From positions 1,922,001-1,986,000 of the forward strand of contig NZ_CP054836.1 of the NCBI RefSeq assembly GCF_013358405.1: 64,000 nucleotides of DNA, given 5' to 3'. Position 1 is the stretch's first letter. Each line of letters begins with the position of its first letter. Source of the DNA: Oricola thermophila. Lineage in GTDB: Bacteria; Pseudomonadota; Alphaproteobacteria; Rhizobiales; Rhizobiaceae. The notes below the pieces were generated by a model, which made no database searches, was not told the DNA's origin, and worked only from the letters and a program-made list of their open reading frames with translations. Shown one piece after another: positions 1 through 8,551 of the stretch. The position numbers were made by a program, and so were the translations under genes.

Positions 1-747
1 GGTGCGCGAGCGCTCGACGATGCGCCGGTTGTTGTCGATCAGCGCGTTCATCTCCTCGACCAGCGGCTCGATCTCGCTGGGAAACCGCCCTTCCAGGCTG
101 GTCGCGGCGCCGTTGCGGATCGCGGCCAGCGCCCGTCGCACGTGATCGAGCGGACGCAGGCCGTACAGCAGGATCGCGGCGTTGATGACCACGACACCGA
201 GGCCGAAGAGCGCGAGCATCAGCCCGACGCGGCGGGCGAAATCGCCCACCGTGTACTCGAACTCGGTCTGGTTCCCGGCTACCTGGAAGCGGGCAATACG
301 ACCTTCCCCGAGATCGATCTCCGATTCCAGAACCCGGATCGTCTCGCCGTCCGGCCCCTCGGACAGGAACCGGCGCCGGAACTGGTTGTCGAACGGCACG
401 CGCGCGAGGGGCGGCGCGGCGAAGTCCCCGCCCGCCAGCGAAGGCGAGACGAGCGGCCGACCTTCCACGTTCTCGACCGGAACGACGCGCCAGTACCAGC
501 CGGAACCCGGCTGGAGAAACTGCGCGTTGCCGAGGTTGGGCGTGCCGGCAAGCGTGCCGTCGCCGGCCACCGAGACCGCGCCGACGAGATTGAACAGCTG
601 CGCTTCCTGCAACTGGTCGAAGCCGCGCTCGGAATCGGCGCGGTAGAGCCCGATCAGCAGCCAGCCGAGCAAGGCAATGGCGGCAGCCGCCCAAAGGCTG
701 GAAAACAGGATGACACGGAAGCCGAGGGAATCGAGACGAAGCTTCAA
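1..747 (-). CDS. feuQ: Sensor histidine kinase, N-terminal part (FeuQ-like), cut by window edge
   Basis: Only the first 249 residues are inside the window; the H-box and ATPase domain lie beyond it. The reading frame opens at a TTG (745-747) just downstream of the response regulator stop, with a purine-rich AAGAAGG stretch before it; I saw no better ATG or GTG. Visible parts are a first membrane helix (about residues 12-33), a periplasmic sensor segment (about 36-172), a second helix (about 174-197) and the start of a HAMP-like linker. It should phosphorylate the adjacent FeuP-like regulator. In Sinorhizobium the FeuQ kinase is restrained by the small periplasmic protein FeuN, and a FeuN-like gene lies just upstream here. 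The FeuQ name rests on gene order and partner similarity. Confidence 0.75.
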   Translation of the reverse strand, partial: MKLRLDSLGFRVILFSSLWAAAAIALLGWLLIGLYRADSERGFDQLQEAQLFNLVGAVSVAGDGTLAGTPNLGNAQFLQPGSGWYWRVVPVENVEGRPLVSPSLAGGDFAAPPLARVPFDNQFRRRFLSEGPDGETIRVLESEIDLGEGRIARFQVAGNQTEFEYTVGDFARRVGLMLALFGLGVVVINAAILLYGLRPLDHVRRALAAIRNGAATSLEGRFPSEIEPLVEEMNALIDNNRRIVERSRT

Positions 748-751
748 TGCC

Positions 752-1438
752 CTATCCGGCCTTCTTGTCCTGCTCGTCCGGCGCGGTCATGCGATAGCCG
801 AGGCCGCGCACGGTCTCGATCAGGTCATGGCCGGCGAGCTTCTTGCGAAGCCGCCCGACGAATACCTCGATGGTGTTCGAGTCGCGGTCGAAATCCTGGT
901 CGTAGAGATGCTCGACCAGCTCTGTCCGCGAAACCACCTCGCCGACATGGTGAGCGAGATAGGACAGCAGCCGGAACTCGTGGGATGTGAGCTTCAGCGT
1001 CACGCCGTCCACGATCGCCTTGGAGGCCCTGGTGTCCACGACCAGCGGGCCGCAGCGGATTTCGGAGGAGGCATGGCCCGCGGCGCGACGGATCAGGGCG
1101 CGCACCCGTGCAAGCACCTCCTCGACATGGAACGGCTTGGTCACGTAATCGTCGGCGCCGGCGTCGATGCCGGACACCTTGTCGCTCCAGCGGTCGCGCG
1201 CGGTCAGGATCAGCACGGGCATGGTGCGCCCGTCCTCGCGCCAACGCTGCAGCACCGAGATCCCGTCCATAACCGGCAGGCCGATATCGAGCACCACGCA
1301 GTCATAGGGCTCGGTGTCGCCCAGGAAATGGCCTTCCTCGCCGTCCGCCGCCGTGTCGACGACATAACCGGCATCCTCCAGCGCGGATTTCAGCTGTGCA
1401 TTGAGCGATGCGTCATCTTCGACGACGAGAATTCGCAT
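752..1438 (-). CDS. feuP: OmpR-family response regulator, FeuP-like
   Basis: A 228-residue response regulator. The receiver domain (1-115) shows the acidic pair Asp8/Asp9, phospho-acceptor Asp51 (VVLDIGLP) and Lys101 (TKPF). A winged-helix DNA-binding domain of OmpR/PhoB type fills about 125-220, ending in GLGYRM. It precedes the kinase gene by a few bases and follows the small secreted FeuN-like gene, so the three read as one operon. The receiver stretch EEGHFLGDTEPYD resembles rhizobial FeuP as I remember it. FeuP controls osmoadaptation and cyclic glucan export genes in Sinorhizobium; targets in this organism are not shown by the sequence. Confidence 0.88.
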   Translation of the reverse strand: MRILVVEDDASLNAQLKSALEDAGYVVDTAADGEEGHFLGDTEPYDCVVLDIGLPVMDGISVLQRWREDGRTMPVLILTARDRWSDKVSGIDAGADDYVTKPFHVEEVLARVRALIRRAAGHASSEIRCGPLVVDTRASKAIVDGVTLKLTSHEFRLLSYLAHHVGEVVSRTELVEHLYDQDFDRDSNTIEVFVGRLRKKLAGHDLIETVRGLGYRMTAPDEQDKKAG

Positions 1439-1519
1439 GGATTCGTCCCTCTTGCGGAAACGGCAGGACGCTAACGCAACGGCAGCAAAAGGCCAACCGC
1501 GCGGTGCGCCCGGCGTCGG

Positions 1520-1747
1520 CTAGCCATTGACTATGATTTCCTCGCGGCGCGGCCGCTGGCCGTTGGACCCGGGAATCAGCAGCACCACCTTGCACTTGCC
1601 CCCGGCCACGGCTTCCGCGCTCGCCAGTTGCGCGCCACGCTGCGCAGCCAGTTGCTGGCCGACGGCATAGCAATTGTCGGCGGCAAGCGACGGCGCGGCC
1701 CCGAGAACGGGCAGTGCAACCAGCGCGGCCATGATGATGCGAAACAT
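1520..1747 (-). CDS. feuN: Small secreted protein, candidate FeuN modulator
   Basis: A 75-residue protein with a clear Sec signal peptide (about 1-22, cleavage near PSLAAD) and a short mature domain holding two cysteines (Cys26 and the C of GGKCKVV). I chose the ATG at 1747 because GGAGAACAGAATC precedes it; upstream codons in the same frame are unlikely to be coding. Position directly upstream of feuP-feuQ, size and secretion all match FeuN, the periplasmic negative modulator of FeuQ described in Sinorhizobium meliloti (about 83 residues). Assignment is by context and size rather than residue-level alignment, so it could be another small periplasmic regulator of the kinase. Confidence 0.65.
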   Translation of the reverse strand: MFRIIMAALVALPVLGAAPSLAADNCYAVGQQLAAQRGAQLASAEAVAGGKCKVVLLIPGSNGQRPRREEIIVNG

Positions 1748-1790
1748 GATTCTGTTCTCCAACTTGGCCGCCAACCTACTGGAGCGGGCC

Positions 1791-1826
1791 TGAACGGAAC
1801 ATGAATGACAATTGTAGCCATTCATG
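1791..1826. promoter_or_regulatory. Repeat-rich upstream region of the feuN-feuP-feuQ operon
   Basis: Direct repeats TGAAC (1791-1795) and TGAAT (1802-1806) are 11 bp apart, the one-turn spacing typical of OmpR-family boxes. An inverted repeat CATGAATG / CATTCATG (1800-1807 and 1819-1826) encloses the palindrome ACAATTGT. The region lies 44-80 bp before the feuN start. Autoregulation by the FeuP-like regulator is a reasonable inference; no known FeuP consensus was matched. Confidence 0.35.
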
Positions 1827-1846
1827 CCCCGAAAAGGCCGCGGATT

Positions 1847-2053
1847 TCAACCGATCCGGCTCGTCGCACCGACGCGCCCCAGGATGGCGACGATGCCCGC
1901 GACGGCGGAGACCGCCTGCAGGATCGCCTCGGTGAGCGCGGCCTGGCTGCCGGCGTCGACCGGTACGCCGAACATGGCGCCGCACGTCGCGCCGACGCTG
2001 ACCAGCGCGCTCCATATCGTTTTCGACAGGTACCAGGGCTTCACCTCGTCCAT
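1847..2053 (-). CDS. Small phage-type membrane protein (holin-like), end of GTA cluster
   Basis: A 68-residue protein starting MDEVKPWYLSKTIW, with two hydrophobic segments (about 13-31 and 40-58) around the short PVDAGSQ turn and ending in RVGATSRIG. The ATG at 2053 has AAAGGAAGG before it. Small proteins of this pattern are common at the ends of phage and GTA tail operons in Rhizobiales and are often called holin-like or superinfection-membrane proteins. It lies 17 bp downstream of the giant tail protein gene, so it probably belongs to the late GTA transcript. Holin function is a guess from size and topology; no lysis enzyme is next to it. Confidence 0.7.
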   Translation of the reverse strand: MDEVKPWYLSKTIWSALVSVGATCGAMFGVPVDAGSQAALTEAILQAVSAVAGIVAILGRVGATSRIG

Positions 2054-2070
2054 TTTTCCTTCCTTTCGTT

Positions 2071-5000
2071 TCAGGGGAGAGAAAGCGTGCGACGGGCGGG
2101 AATCCCCTCGCCGACCGCGAAACCGATCTGCGCGACCTCCAGCCCGATCTGCGCGCCGGGTTGATCGAGACCCAGCGCGGCGGCCGTCGCGGCGTCGAGC
2201 AGGAGCGACGGCTCCGCGGTTTCCGCCGCATGAACCACCGTTTCGCCGTCCAGCAGGCGCACGGCATAGCGCTCCTCTTCCTCGCCCAGCGGCACGTCCG
2301 GGCCGAGCCATGAATCGCCGTTCACGCGGGTTCGCCTGGTCCACGAGAAGGACACGCCGCCGCCCGCCGTCCGCGCGGCCTTGAGATGCACCGGCGAGAG
2401 CGGCGCCAGGGCGCGCAATCCGCCGGTCGCCTCCACGGTCTCGAAATAGCGGTCGGTGAAGGGCCTTCCGGCGACGCCGATGCGCAACTGCACCGGCTGG
2501 CCGATCTCGCCGGCCCGCAGCCCGGCCGGCACCACGGCTTCGTTCAGCAGCACCGCCCGCGCGCCGGCGGACGCACCGGCCAGCATCGCGTCCTCGGTGC
2601 CGCCCTGCCCGCGCAGCAGGCCCGTCAGCCGCCAGATACCCGGCGAGACCTCCTCGGCATCCATGAATTGCAGCACTTCCCAGGCCCCGTTCGCCGCCTG
2701 CACGGCCAGCAGGTTGCGGCCCGCCAGCAACGCGGTTTCGGAAACGCTCTCGAAAGCGCCCGACGGAACGGCAAGTTCCACGGCTGCGGCGCGGTCGAGC
2801 CGCCCCGAGAAGCGCCCCGTCAGTGGCGCGGTCAGCGTGCCGATCACGCCGTTCGAGAGCGCCTGCGTGCGGAACTCGAAACCCGAGGCTTCCGGCGAGA
2901 CGTAAACCGCCTGTGGGCGTGGCGGTGCCGACCAGCATGCAAGCATGAAGCGATCCTGCGGATCGGCGCCGGCGGAAAGCGGCAGGTCGAGCAGAAGGAA
3001 ATCCGGCACGCCCGCCGTGTCTCCCGTCGCCTGCGAGCGCTGCAACGGCAGGCGCGGCCGCCGCGAATTGGGCGGCCTGCGCATGACCGGCACCGCCTCG
3101 ACGCGAAGCGCCCCGGCAAGATCCGTGCGTGTCACAAGCCAGCGCTCCGCCGGTTCCGAGGCAAAGGCGAAGACATCGCCCGGCGCAAGGCCGGCATGGC
3201 GCCACGGCAGGGAAAAGCGCAGGATCCGGCCATGCGCGCGGACGCGAGCCAGCATGCGGTCGGCGATCCCGTCGATCACGCTGGCGTCTGAAACCACCGG
3301 CAGGTCGGTCGTCTCCTGCCGGCGCGTACCGGTTTCCAGCCGCCGCGAATGGCTCGTTGCGACGCGGTAGCCGGCCAGCCCGTCACGCCACGTGGCGACG
3401 ATTTCCGACGGCAGTTCGCTTTCCTGGGCGTCGGTCAGGTCGCGCAGGGCCTCGCCCTCGAGATCGGCGACCTCCCCGTCGTCGATGATCCGCGTCGCCG
3501 CCACGCCCTCTGGCCGAAGCAGAAAGCCGCCGTCGGCGGCCATGCCCGAAGCCGCCCACCCGAAGGCGGCGGCCAGCGGTTCCACCACCTCGCGCGGCGA
3601 GGCCGGGCCGGAAACGATCACGCCCTGAACCGTGTCGGCGACCGTTATCGCCACGTCCGTGCCCAGCACCTCGCCCGCCGTCTCGGCCAGCGGCGCTGCG
3701 CCCAGCCTTCCGTTCAGCCAATGGCCGGAAAGCCAGTTCGCACCGTCGCCCCAGACATCCGTCGCCACGGGAAAGGCCGGGAAAGGCCGCGCGTCCCACG
3801 CCCACAGGAAGATGCGCGCGACATCGACCATCGGCTCGCCGGTGACGGGCGAGAGCGGATTGGCGCCCGGCCCGCTCGACCAGTGCTCGAGATGCGCCTG
3901 CAGGAAGGCGCGCTGCTCGCCATCGTCGCGCCCGCCGTTGGAAAACCACGGCACGGCGCTTTCCGACGATTTCGGGTCGGGAAAGACATTGGGCTGCGTC
4001 GCCCCCTTGTCGACGGCCGGGCAGCCGAGTTCGAGGAACCAGATCGGCTTCGATCCCGGCACCCATGCAGTCGGCTGTGCCGCCTCCGCCCCGCCCACGC
4101 GCTCGAAATGCGGGTTCGACCACCAGGAAACGAGATCCTTGTAGCGGAACACCCATGGCTTGCCGGCAACGCCGTCGGTGATCGGCGTCCGGATGCGGTT
4201 CCGCCGGTCATCCTCCGAGGCATAATACCAGTCGAAGCCCTCGCCGCCGGCGATCGCACGCCGGAAGGCGGCGCGGTCGGCGGCCTGCAACTGGCCGTCG
4301 GGATTGCCGTCCGGATTTGCCTCGTCCGCGTCGCGCCAGTCCGACAGCGGCATGTAGTTGTCGATGCCGACAGCGTCGATATCGGCGTCCGCCCAGAGCG
4401 GATCGAGATTGAAGAACACGTCGCCCGAACCGTCTTGCGGGTGGTAGCCGAAATATTCCGACCAGTCGGCAGCATAGGTGATGGCGCAACCCGGGCCGAC
4501 AACCGTGCGCACCTCGGCCGCCAGCGCCCTCAGCGCCGCGACGAAGGGAAACGCGCCGTCCCCGTCGCGCACCCGCGTCAGGCCGCGCATCTCCGTGCCG
4601 ATGACAATGGCATCGACCCCGCCCGCCGCGACGGCGAGGTTCGCATGGTGATTCACGAAGCGGCGATAACCCTCTGGATTATCGACAAAATCCGAGACCT
4701 GAACGGAGGCCTGCGCGCCCCGGTCCGGCGTACCCGGCCGGCCGATTGCCGGATGGCAGGTGATGCGCCCACGCCAGGGATAGGCGGGCTGCGCACCGTC
4801 CGACCACGGGTCCGGCAGCGCGTTGCCCTCCGGTACGTCCATCAGGATGAAGGGGCACAGCGTCACCTTGAGCCCGCGCGATTTCAGGTCGCGGATCGCC
4901 GCGATCACGCTGGCATCCGACGGCGTGCCGCCATAGGCAGGCCTGCCGTCGGCGCGCGAGACGACATGCACCCCGGCATCGCCGCGCCCCATCCCGGCAA

Positions 5001-5898
5001 CGCTCCATGCCTCGCTCTCGCCGCCGCCTTCGGTCTCGACCACGCCCGGGCGAATCCTGCATTCGGCCGCGCGCAGATCCGTGCCGAACCAGGCGACCAC
5101 AAGCGAAACATGCTCGAGGTTCGGGCAGACCGCCTGCAACTCGTCGATGGAAGCTTCCCAGTCGGATCCCGCGTAAAGGACGTGGCGGTTGATGTCCCGC
5201 GTCTCGCCCTTGCGGGGGCTGGCGGTAACGATATGCGGCGCATAGCCGTGCTCGGTCGATCCGGGGATGACGCAGACGGCACGCATCTGCCGCTCCAGCT
5301 CGCCCACCGGGCGGATCACCTCGACCTGGAACTGCGGGATGCGGTTGCCGAAGCGCTCCAGGGGCAGCCGTTCGAAGACGACATAGGCCGTGCCGCGATA
5401 GGCCGGCGCGAGGCCTGCGCCCTGCTTCGCCTCGATCAGCGGATCGGGCATCTGGATCTCGTCGCCGGGATAGAACCGCATCTCGATGCCCGCGAGATCC
5501 AGCTCCTTGCCGTCTGCCCAGACGCGCTTGATCGCTGCCACCGGCCCCTCGCACAGGCCGATGGCGACATTGGCGAAGTAGGAATAGGTCGTGACCTTCG
5601 GCCCGCCCTTGCCGCCCTGGCGCTCCGTGCGGGCGGTCTCCTCGAAGCGGGTTGCCCAGATCACGGCGCCGGACACGCGCGCATGGCCGAAGACGCGCGC
5701 CATGGGCGTGCCCTCCTCCGCCGTCAGCGGCCGGGCGCCGGACAGGCGCGCGCCCTCGATGTGCCGGGTCGAGTTGATCAGCGCGGTGTCGATCGCGTAG
5801 CCGGCGGCGGCGCCGGCCGCCGTGCCGATGGCGGCACCGACCGGACCGAACAGGCCGCCGATCGCGCCGCCGACGGCCTGCAGCAACAGGGTCGACAT
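2071..5898 (-). CDS. GTA g15-like giant tail-tip protein with TIM-barrel domain
   Basis: A 1275-residue protein, the size expected for the RcGTA g15 'megatron' that closes the baseplate and is thought to contact and penetrate the recipient envelope. It begins with a Gly/Ala-rich hydrophobic segment (about 6-40, GGAIGGLFGPVGAAIG), followed by a phage-tail hub-like region and a long glycoside-hydrolase-like TIM-barrel domain in the first two thirds (AVDAIVIGTEMRGL, ADWSEYFGYHPQDGSGD, WFLELGCPAVD). The rest resembles phage tail-tip domains. The ATG at 5898 was chosen because coding resemblance begins with MSTLLLQAVGG; the open frame extends 118 codons further upstream without support. It follows the NlpC/P60 gene by 11 bp. 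Confidence 0.92.
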   Translation of the reverse strand: MSTLLLQAVGGAIGGLFGPVGAAIGTAAGAAAGYAIDTALINSTRHIEGARLSGARPLTAEEGTPMARVFGHARVSGAVIWATRFEETARTERQGGKGGPKVTTYSYFANVAIGLCEGPVAAIKRVWADGKELDLAGIEMRFYPGDEIQMPDPLIEAKQGAGLAPAYRGTAYVVFERLPLERFGNRIPQFQVEVIRPVGELERQMRAVCVIPGSTEHGYAPHIVTASPRKGETRDINRHVLYAGSDWEASIDELQAVCPNLEHVSLVVAWFGTDLRAAECRIRPGVVETEGGGESEAWSVAGMGRGDAGVHVVSRADGRPAYGGTPSDASVIAAIRDLKSRGLKVTLCPFILMDVPEGNALPDPWSDGAQPAYPWRGRITCHPAIGRPGTPDRGAQASVQVSDFVDNPEGYRRFVNHHANLAVAAGGVDAIVIGTEMRGLTRVRDGDGAFPFVAALRALAAEVRTVVGPGCAITYAADWSEYFGYHPQDGSGDVFFNLDPLWADADIDAVGIDNYMPLSDWRDADEANPDGNPDGQLQAADRAAFRRAIAGGEGFDWYYASEDDRRNRIRTPITDGVAGKPWVFRYKDLVSWWSNPHFERVGGAEAAQPTAWVPGSKPIWFLELGCPAVDKGATQPNVFPDPKSSESAVPWFSNGGRDDGEQRAFLQAHLEHWSSGPGANPLSPVTGEPMVDVARIFLWAWDARPFPAFPVATDVWGDGANWLSGHWLNGRLGAAPLAETAGEVLGTDVAITVADTVQGVIVSGPASPREVVEPLAAAFGWAASGMAADGGFLLRPEGVAATRIIDDGEVADLEGEALRDLTDAQESELPSEIVATWRDGLAGYRVATSHSRRLETGTRRQETTDLPVVSDASVIDGIADRMLARVRAHGRILRFSLPWRHAGLAPGDVFAFASEPAERWLVTRTDLAGALRVEAVPVMRRPPNSRRPRLPLQRSQATGDTAGVPDFLLLDLPLSAGADPQDRFMLACWSAPPRPQAVYVSPEASGFEFRTQALSNGVIGTLTAPLTGRFSGRLDRAAAVELAVPSGAFESVSETALLAGRNLLAVQAANGAWEVLQFMDAEEVSPGIWRLTGLLRGQGGTEDAMLAGASAGARAVLLNEAVVPAGLRAGEIGQPVQLRIGVAGRPFTDRYFETVEATGGLRALAPLSPVHLKAARTAGGGVSFSWTRRTRVNGDSWLGPDVPLGEEEERYAVRLLDGETVVHAAETAEPSLLLDAATAAALGLDQPGAQIGLEVAQIGFAVGEGIPARRTLSLP

Positions 5899-5909
5899 GA
5901 AAAGCTCCG

Positions 5910-6359
5910 TCAGTTTTCCGGAAAGGCGAAAACGCCCGCCACGCGCCGTCGCCAGGACGGCACGAAGGCCGAGGCCGTCACGGAATGGCCCTCGTAGGCA
6001 TGGATGATGCGGTTTGCCGGTGCCAGCAGCGCCAGGTGCTTGGCTGCCGCGCCCGCCTGCCAGCGGAAGGCGAGAATGTCGCCGGGCCGCATCCGCGCCG
6101 ACTCCACCCGGTCGCAATGCGCCCCGAGCGCATCCAGCAGCGGCTCGCCGCGCGCGGTTTCCGCCCAATCGGGCGAATAGGCGAGCCGCACCGGAACGTC
6201 CTCGTTGTAAAGCTCGCGCCAGATGCCGAGCATCAGGCCGAGACAGTCGCACCCGACGCCCCTGCGGCTCTGCTGGTGGCGGTAGGGCGTACCGATCCAG
6301 GTCTCCGCGATCTCTATCGCCCTCTTCCGCCGGGCGTCACGGGACCAGCGGACCGCCAT
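5910..6359 (-). CDS. GTA g14-like NlpC/P60 cell-wall peptidase
   Basis: A 149-residue peptidase of the NlpC/P60 family. The nucleophile region GCDCLGL places the catalytic cysteine at about residue 39, with His108 (KHLAL) and His120 (RIIHAY) as candidate partners. In RcGTA the equivalent protein sits in the baseplate and is believed to cut peptidoglycan during DNA delivery. I prefer the ATG at 6359 (GGCGAGGGCGA before it) over the ATG at 6383, which has no ribosome-binding site; both overlap the end of the preceding hub gene. Order hub, peptidase, TIM-barrel protein matches the RcGTA g13-g14-g15 order. Confidence 0.9.
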   Translation of the reverse strand: MAVRWSRDARRKRAIEIAETWIGTPYRHQQSRRGVGCDCLGLMLGIWRELYNEDVPVRLAYSPDWAETARGEPLLDALGAHCDRVESARMRPGDILAFRWQAGAAAKHLALLAPANRIIHAYEGHSVTASAFVPSWRRRVAGVFAFPEN

Positions 6360-7227
6360 TGAAATCGCCCTCGCCATCGGCATAGGTCAGCGCCGCGTCG
6401 TTGCCCGGAATGTGCGGGAAGCCGCGGAAATTCAGACCGTTGGAAAATTTCTCCCGGCAGGTCGCGAAACGCTTGTCGCAACCGGCATGGACCGTAAACG
6501 TGTCGCCGGACGCGATGCCCGCCAGGTCGTGGCCGAACAGCGATACCGCGCTCTCGCCGCCGGGACGGTCCCTGACCGCGGCCACGGTGGCGAATGTCCC
6601 GGACCGCGCACCGGAAGTCCATGCCAGCCGACCGTGGACGAACCAGCCCTCCCCGAACCCGGCAAGCCCCGTCGCCCTCACCTGCCCGTCCTCAACGGCG
6701 ACGACGACACCGGCCGCCGAAAATCCCGGCGCGGACGTGTCGAACCCGCAGCGGGCATCGCCCAGGTCGGCGTCGCAGCGGCGCAGGAAGTGGCGTCCCC
6801 GGCGCTCGTCGAACGCCGCCGACAGGCTGCGAAGTTCCACCCGGAAAGCGCCGTCGAGGCGGCGGATCTCGCCGATGACGTGCCGCTTGAGCATGCCCGC
6901 CTGGCCGGGTTCCGCCCAGTTGACCAGCCATTGCTCGACCGTGGCGCCGTCATATTTCCCGGCCTCGATGTCGGCCTCGGAGATCGCCTCGGAGGACAGC
7001 GCGCCGGCCACCTCCGCCGTGTCGACGGCAAGGCCCAACCCGCTCTCCACCGCGCCGGCGGCAAAGCCGGTCGCCGGCTCGCAGGCGACGCCCGCCGCCA
7101 CCAGGGGCCGGTCGTGGTCGGTGAAGCCCAGCACGGCGCCGTCCCTGCGGCGGACGATCCAGCAGAAGCAGACACTCGTCACCGCGCCGGCGAGATGATC
7201 GCGCAGCGCCTGTGGCAGTTCGCTCAT
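6337..7227 (-). CDS. GTA g13-like baseplate hub protein (DUF2163)
   Basis: A 296-residue DUF2163 / phage BR0599-type protein, equivalent to the RcGTA hub. Four cysteines stand in two pairs, Cys151/Cys160 (RRCDADLGDARCGFD) and Cys250/Cys257 (GCDKRFATC), followed by the conserved FSNGLNFRGFPHIPGND. An iron-sulfur cluster has been reported in the RcGTA hub, and these four are the obvious candidate ligands here. The start overlaps the g12 stop by 4 bp, pointing to translational coupling within the tail operon. Confidence 0.93.
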   Translation of the reverse strand: MSELPQALRDHLAGAVTSVCFCWIVRRRDGAVLGFTDHDRPLVAAGVACEPATGFAAGAVESGLGLAVDTAEVAGALSSEAISEADIEAGKYDGATVEQWLVNWAEPGQAGMLKRHVIGEIRRLDGAFRVELRSLSAAFDERRGRHFLRRCDADLGDARCGFDTSAPGFSAAGVVVAVEDGQVRATGLAGFGEGWFVHGRLAWTSGARSGTFATVAAVRDRPGGESAVSLFGHDLAGIASGDTFTVHAGCDKRFATCREKFSNGLNFRGFPHIPGNDAALTYADGEGDFNGGPLVP

Positions 7228-7832
7228 TCGAACACCTCCACGAGATGGATGTCCGGGATCTCGCCGGCATCGAAGGCCGTCTGCGTCACGGCGAGCTGCG
7301 TGTTGTCGAAACGCACGGGCACGTGGAACCCGAACCCCGCCGTCACGGACGCGCCCTCGCCCGGCGCTTCCGCCAGCGTGACGATGCCGGTCAGATGATC
7401 GACGGAGAAATCCGGCGCGGACAGCTCGATGCCGTCGACAGCTACGCGCACCGTGCCGGGAACCGGCTTCGTCACCGGCCGGTTTTCGCCCAGCGCCAGC
7501 CGGAACTGCACCGTTGTCCCGTCGCCGGTCCCGATCTCGCGGTCGAGCGGCGTCACCGCCTGGCCCGGCGGCGCGGTAGCGTGATCGACGGGATCAAAAA
7601 AGCGGAAGGCGTGCAGCGGCCCGCCGCGATCCTCGAAGAATTGCAGGAGGTTGCGCAGATCGGCGAAGGATTTGATTCCGGTCGAGATGGTGTAGCGGCG
7701 CCGCGCCCGCGACCAGCGCGCATTGCGCTGTTCGAGGCCGTTGGCCAGCCGCACGATCTCGACATGCCGCTCCGGCCCGCCGCTCGCGCCGAAGGCGAGG
7801 CGCGACGGGAAGACCACGTCGTGAAAGCTCAT
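7224..7832 (-). CDS. GTA g12-like distal tail protein (DUF2460)
   Basis: A 202-residue DUF2460 protein corresponding to the RcGTA distal tail protein, which joins the tail tube to the baseplate hub. Recognisable stretches are FHDVVFPSRLAFGASGG, RRYTISTGIKS and FYIG-like beta-rich C-terminal repeats ending NTQLAVTQTAFDAGEIPDI, normal for the family. It overlaps the hub gene by 4 bp and follows the tape-measure-like gene by 12 bp. Length and order agree with other alphaproteobacterial GTAs. Confidence 0.93.
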   Translation of the reverse strand: MSFHDVVFPSRLAFGASGGPERHVEIVRLANGLEQRNARWSRARRRYTISTGIKSFADLRNLLQFFEDRGGPLHAFRFFDPVDHATAPPGQAVTPLDREIGTGDGTTVQFRLALGENRPVTKPVPGTVRVAVDGIELSAPDFSVDHLTGIVTLAEAPGEGASVTAGFGFHVPVRFDNTQLAVTQTAFDAGEIPDIHLVEVFE

Positions 7833-7844
7833 CGGAAACCCCGT

Positions 7845-8423
7845 TCAGTTGCCCCTGCGCCCGCGCGCCACGGCACGGGCCAGCGCCGCCGTCACCTGTG
7901 CTTCCGACCTGCGGAAGGAATGCACGTCCGGCGTGCTGATCGTCACGTTGACCGTCACCGGCCCGCCGCCGCCCTGTGCCGCGACGCCGAGGCGCCCGTC
8001 CGGGCCGCGCTCCAGCGGCAGGATCGCCTCGGGCCCGGCCTCGCCGGCCAGCCCCGTGCGCCCGCCCGCAAGCGGGAAATAGGCCGGCGCGGCCAGCACC
8101 CCGCCACCGGCGAACATCGCGTCGGCGCCGGCGATCCCGCCCTGCGCGAAGGGCAGCGCGTTGGAAAAGCCGGAAAAGGCACGCGCGGCAAAGCCGTTCA
8201 GCAGGTTCCGCAGCGGCGACAACCCGGCATCGAGCGCGTCGAGGGCAAGACCGCGCCCGATGGCGCGCAGCGTATCCTCCAGCGAGCGGCCCGACACCAC
8301 CGCGCCCCTGAGCGCGCCGGTCAGCGTCGTGCCGAAGGACTGCGCCTGCCTCTCCAGGCTTTTCAGCGCCGTCTCGAAGCCGGTCGTGTCGGCATTGATC
8401 GCAATTGTGAGTTCCTCGTCCAT
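7845..8423 (-). CDS. GTA g11-like short tape measure protein
   Basis: A 192-residue protein with an N-terminal helical part (MDEELTIAINADTTGFETALKSLERQ) and a Gly/Ala-rich middle containing AGEAGPEAILPLERGPDGRLGV, a hallmark of phage tail tape measure C-termini. GTA tails are short, so this small size is normal; in RcGTA the counterpart sets tail length. The ATG at 8423 follows GGAGGGGGCAGGGG. Upstream the operon is interrupted by an oppositely oriented efflux gene, leaving 501 bp between this start and the end of g10.1. Confidence 0.88.
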   Translation of the reverse strand: MDEELTIAINADTTGFETALKSLERQAQSFGTTLTGALRGAVVSGRSLEDTLRAIGRGLALDALDAGLSPLRNLLNGFAARAFSGFSNALPFAQGGIAGADAMFAGGGVLAAPAYFPLAGGRTGLAGEAGPEAILPLERGPDGRLGVAAQGGGGPVTVNVTISTPDVHSFRRSEAQVTAALARAVARGRRGN

Positions 8424-8551
8424 GCCCCTGCCCCCTCCTTCGTGGGAAAACGCCTTGAAATGCCACCGGGCGTGACTATCTTGGCCGCCGGGGACGACCC
8501 CACGCATGATGCGCACCAATTCCGGACGGCCGGCCACGATCGAGGTATTCG

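Noticed and set aside
1847..3205. 452-codon minus-strand frame ending in the holin-like protein
   Set aside because: Only the last 68 codons (from 2053) have a ribosome site and family resemblance; the rest is a frame shadow of the g15-like gene.
3349..5997. 882-codon plus-strand open frame opposite the giant tail protein
   Set aside because: Composition is His/Arg/Gly-rich with no domain; it is the antisense shadow of the GC-rich g15-like gene.
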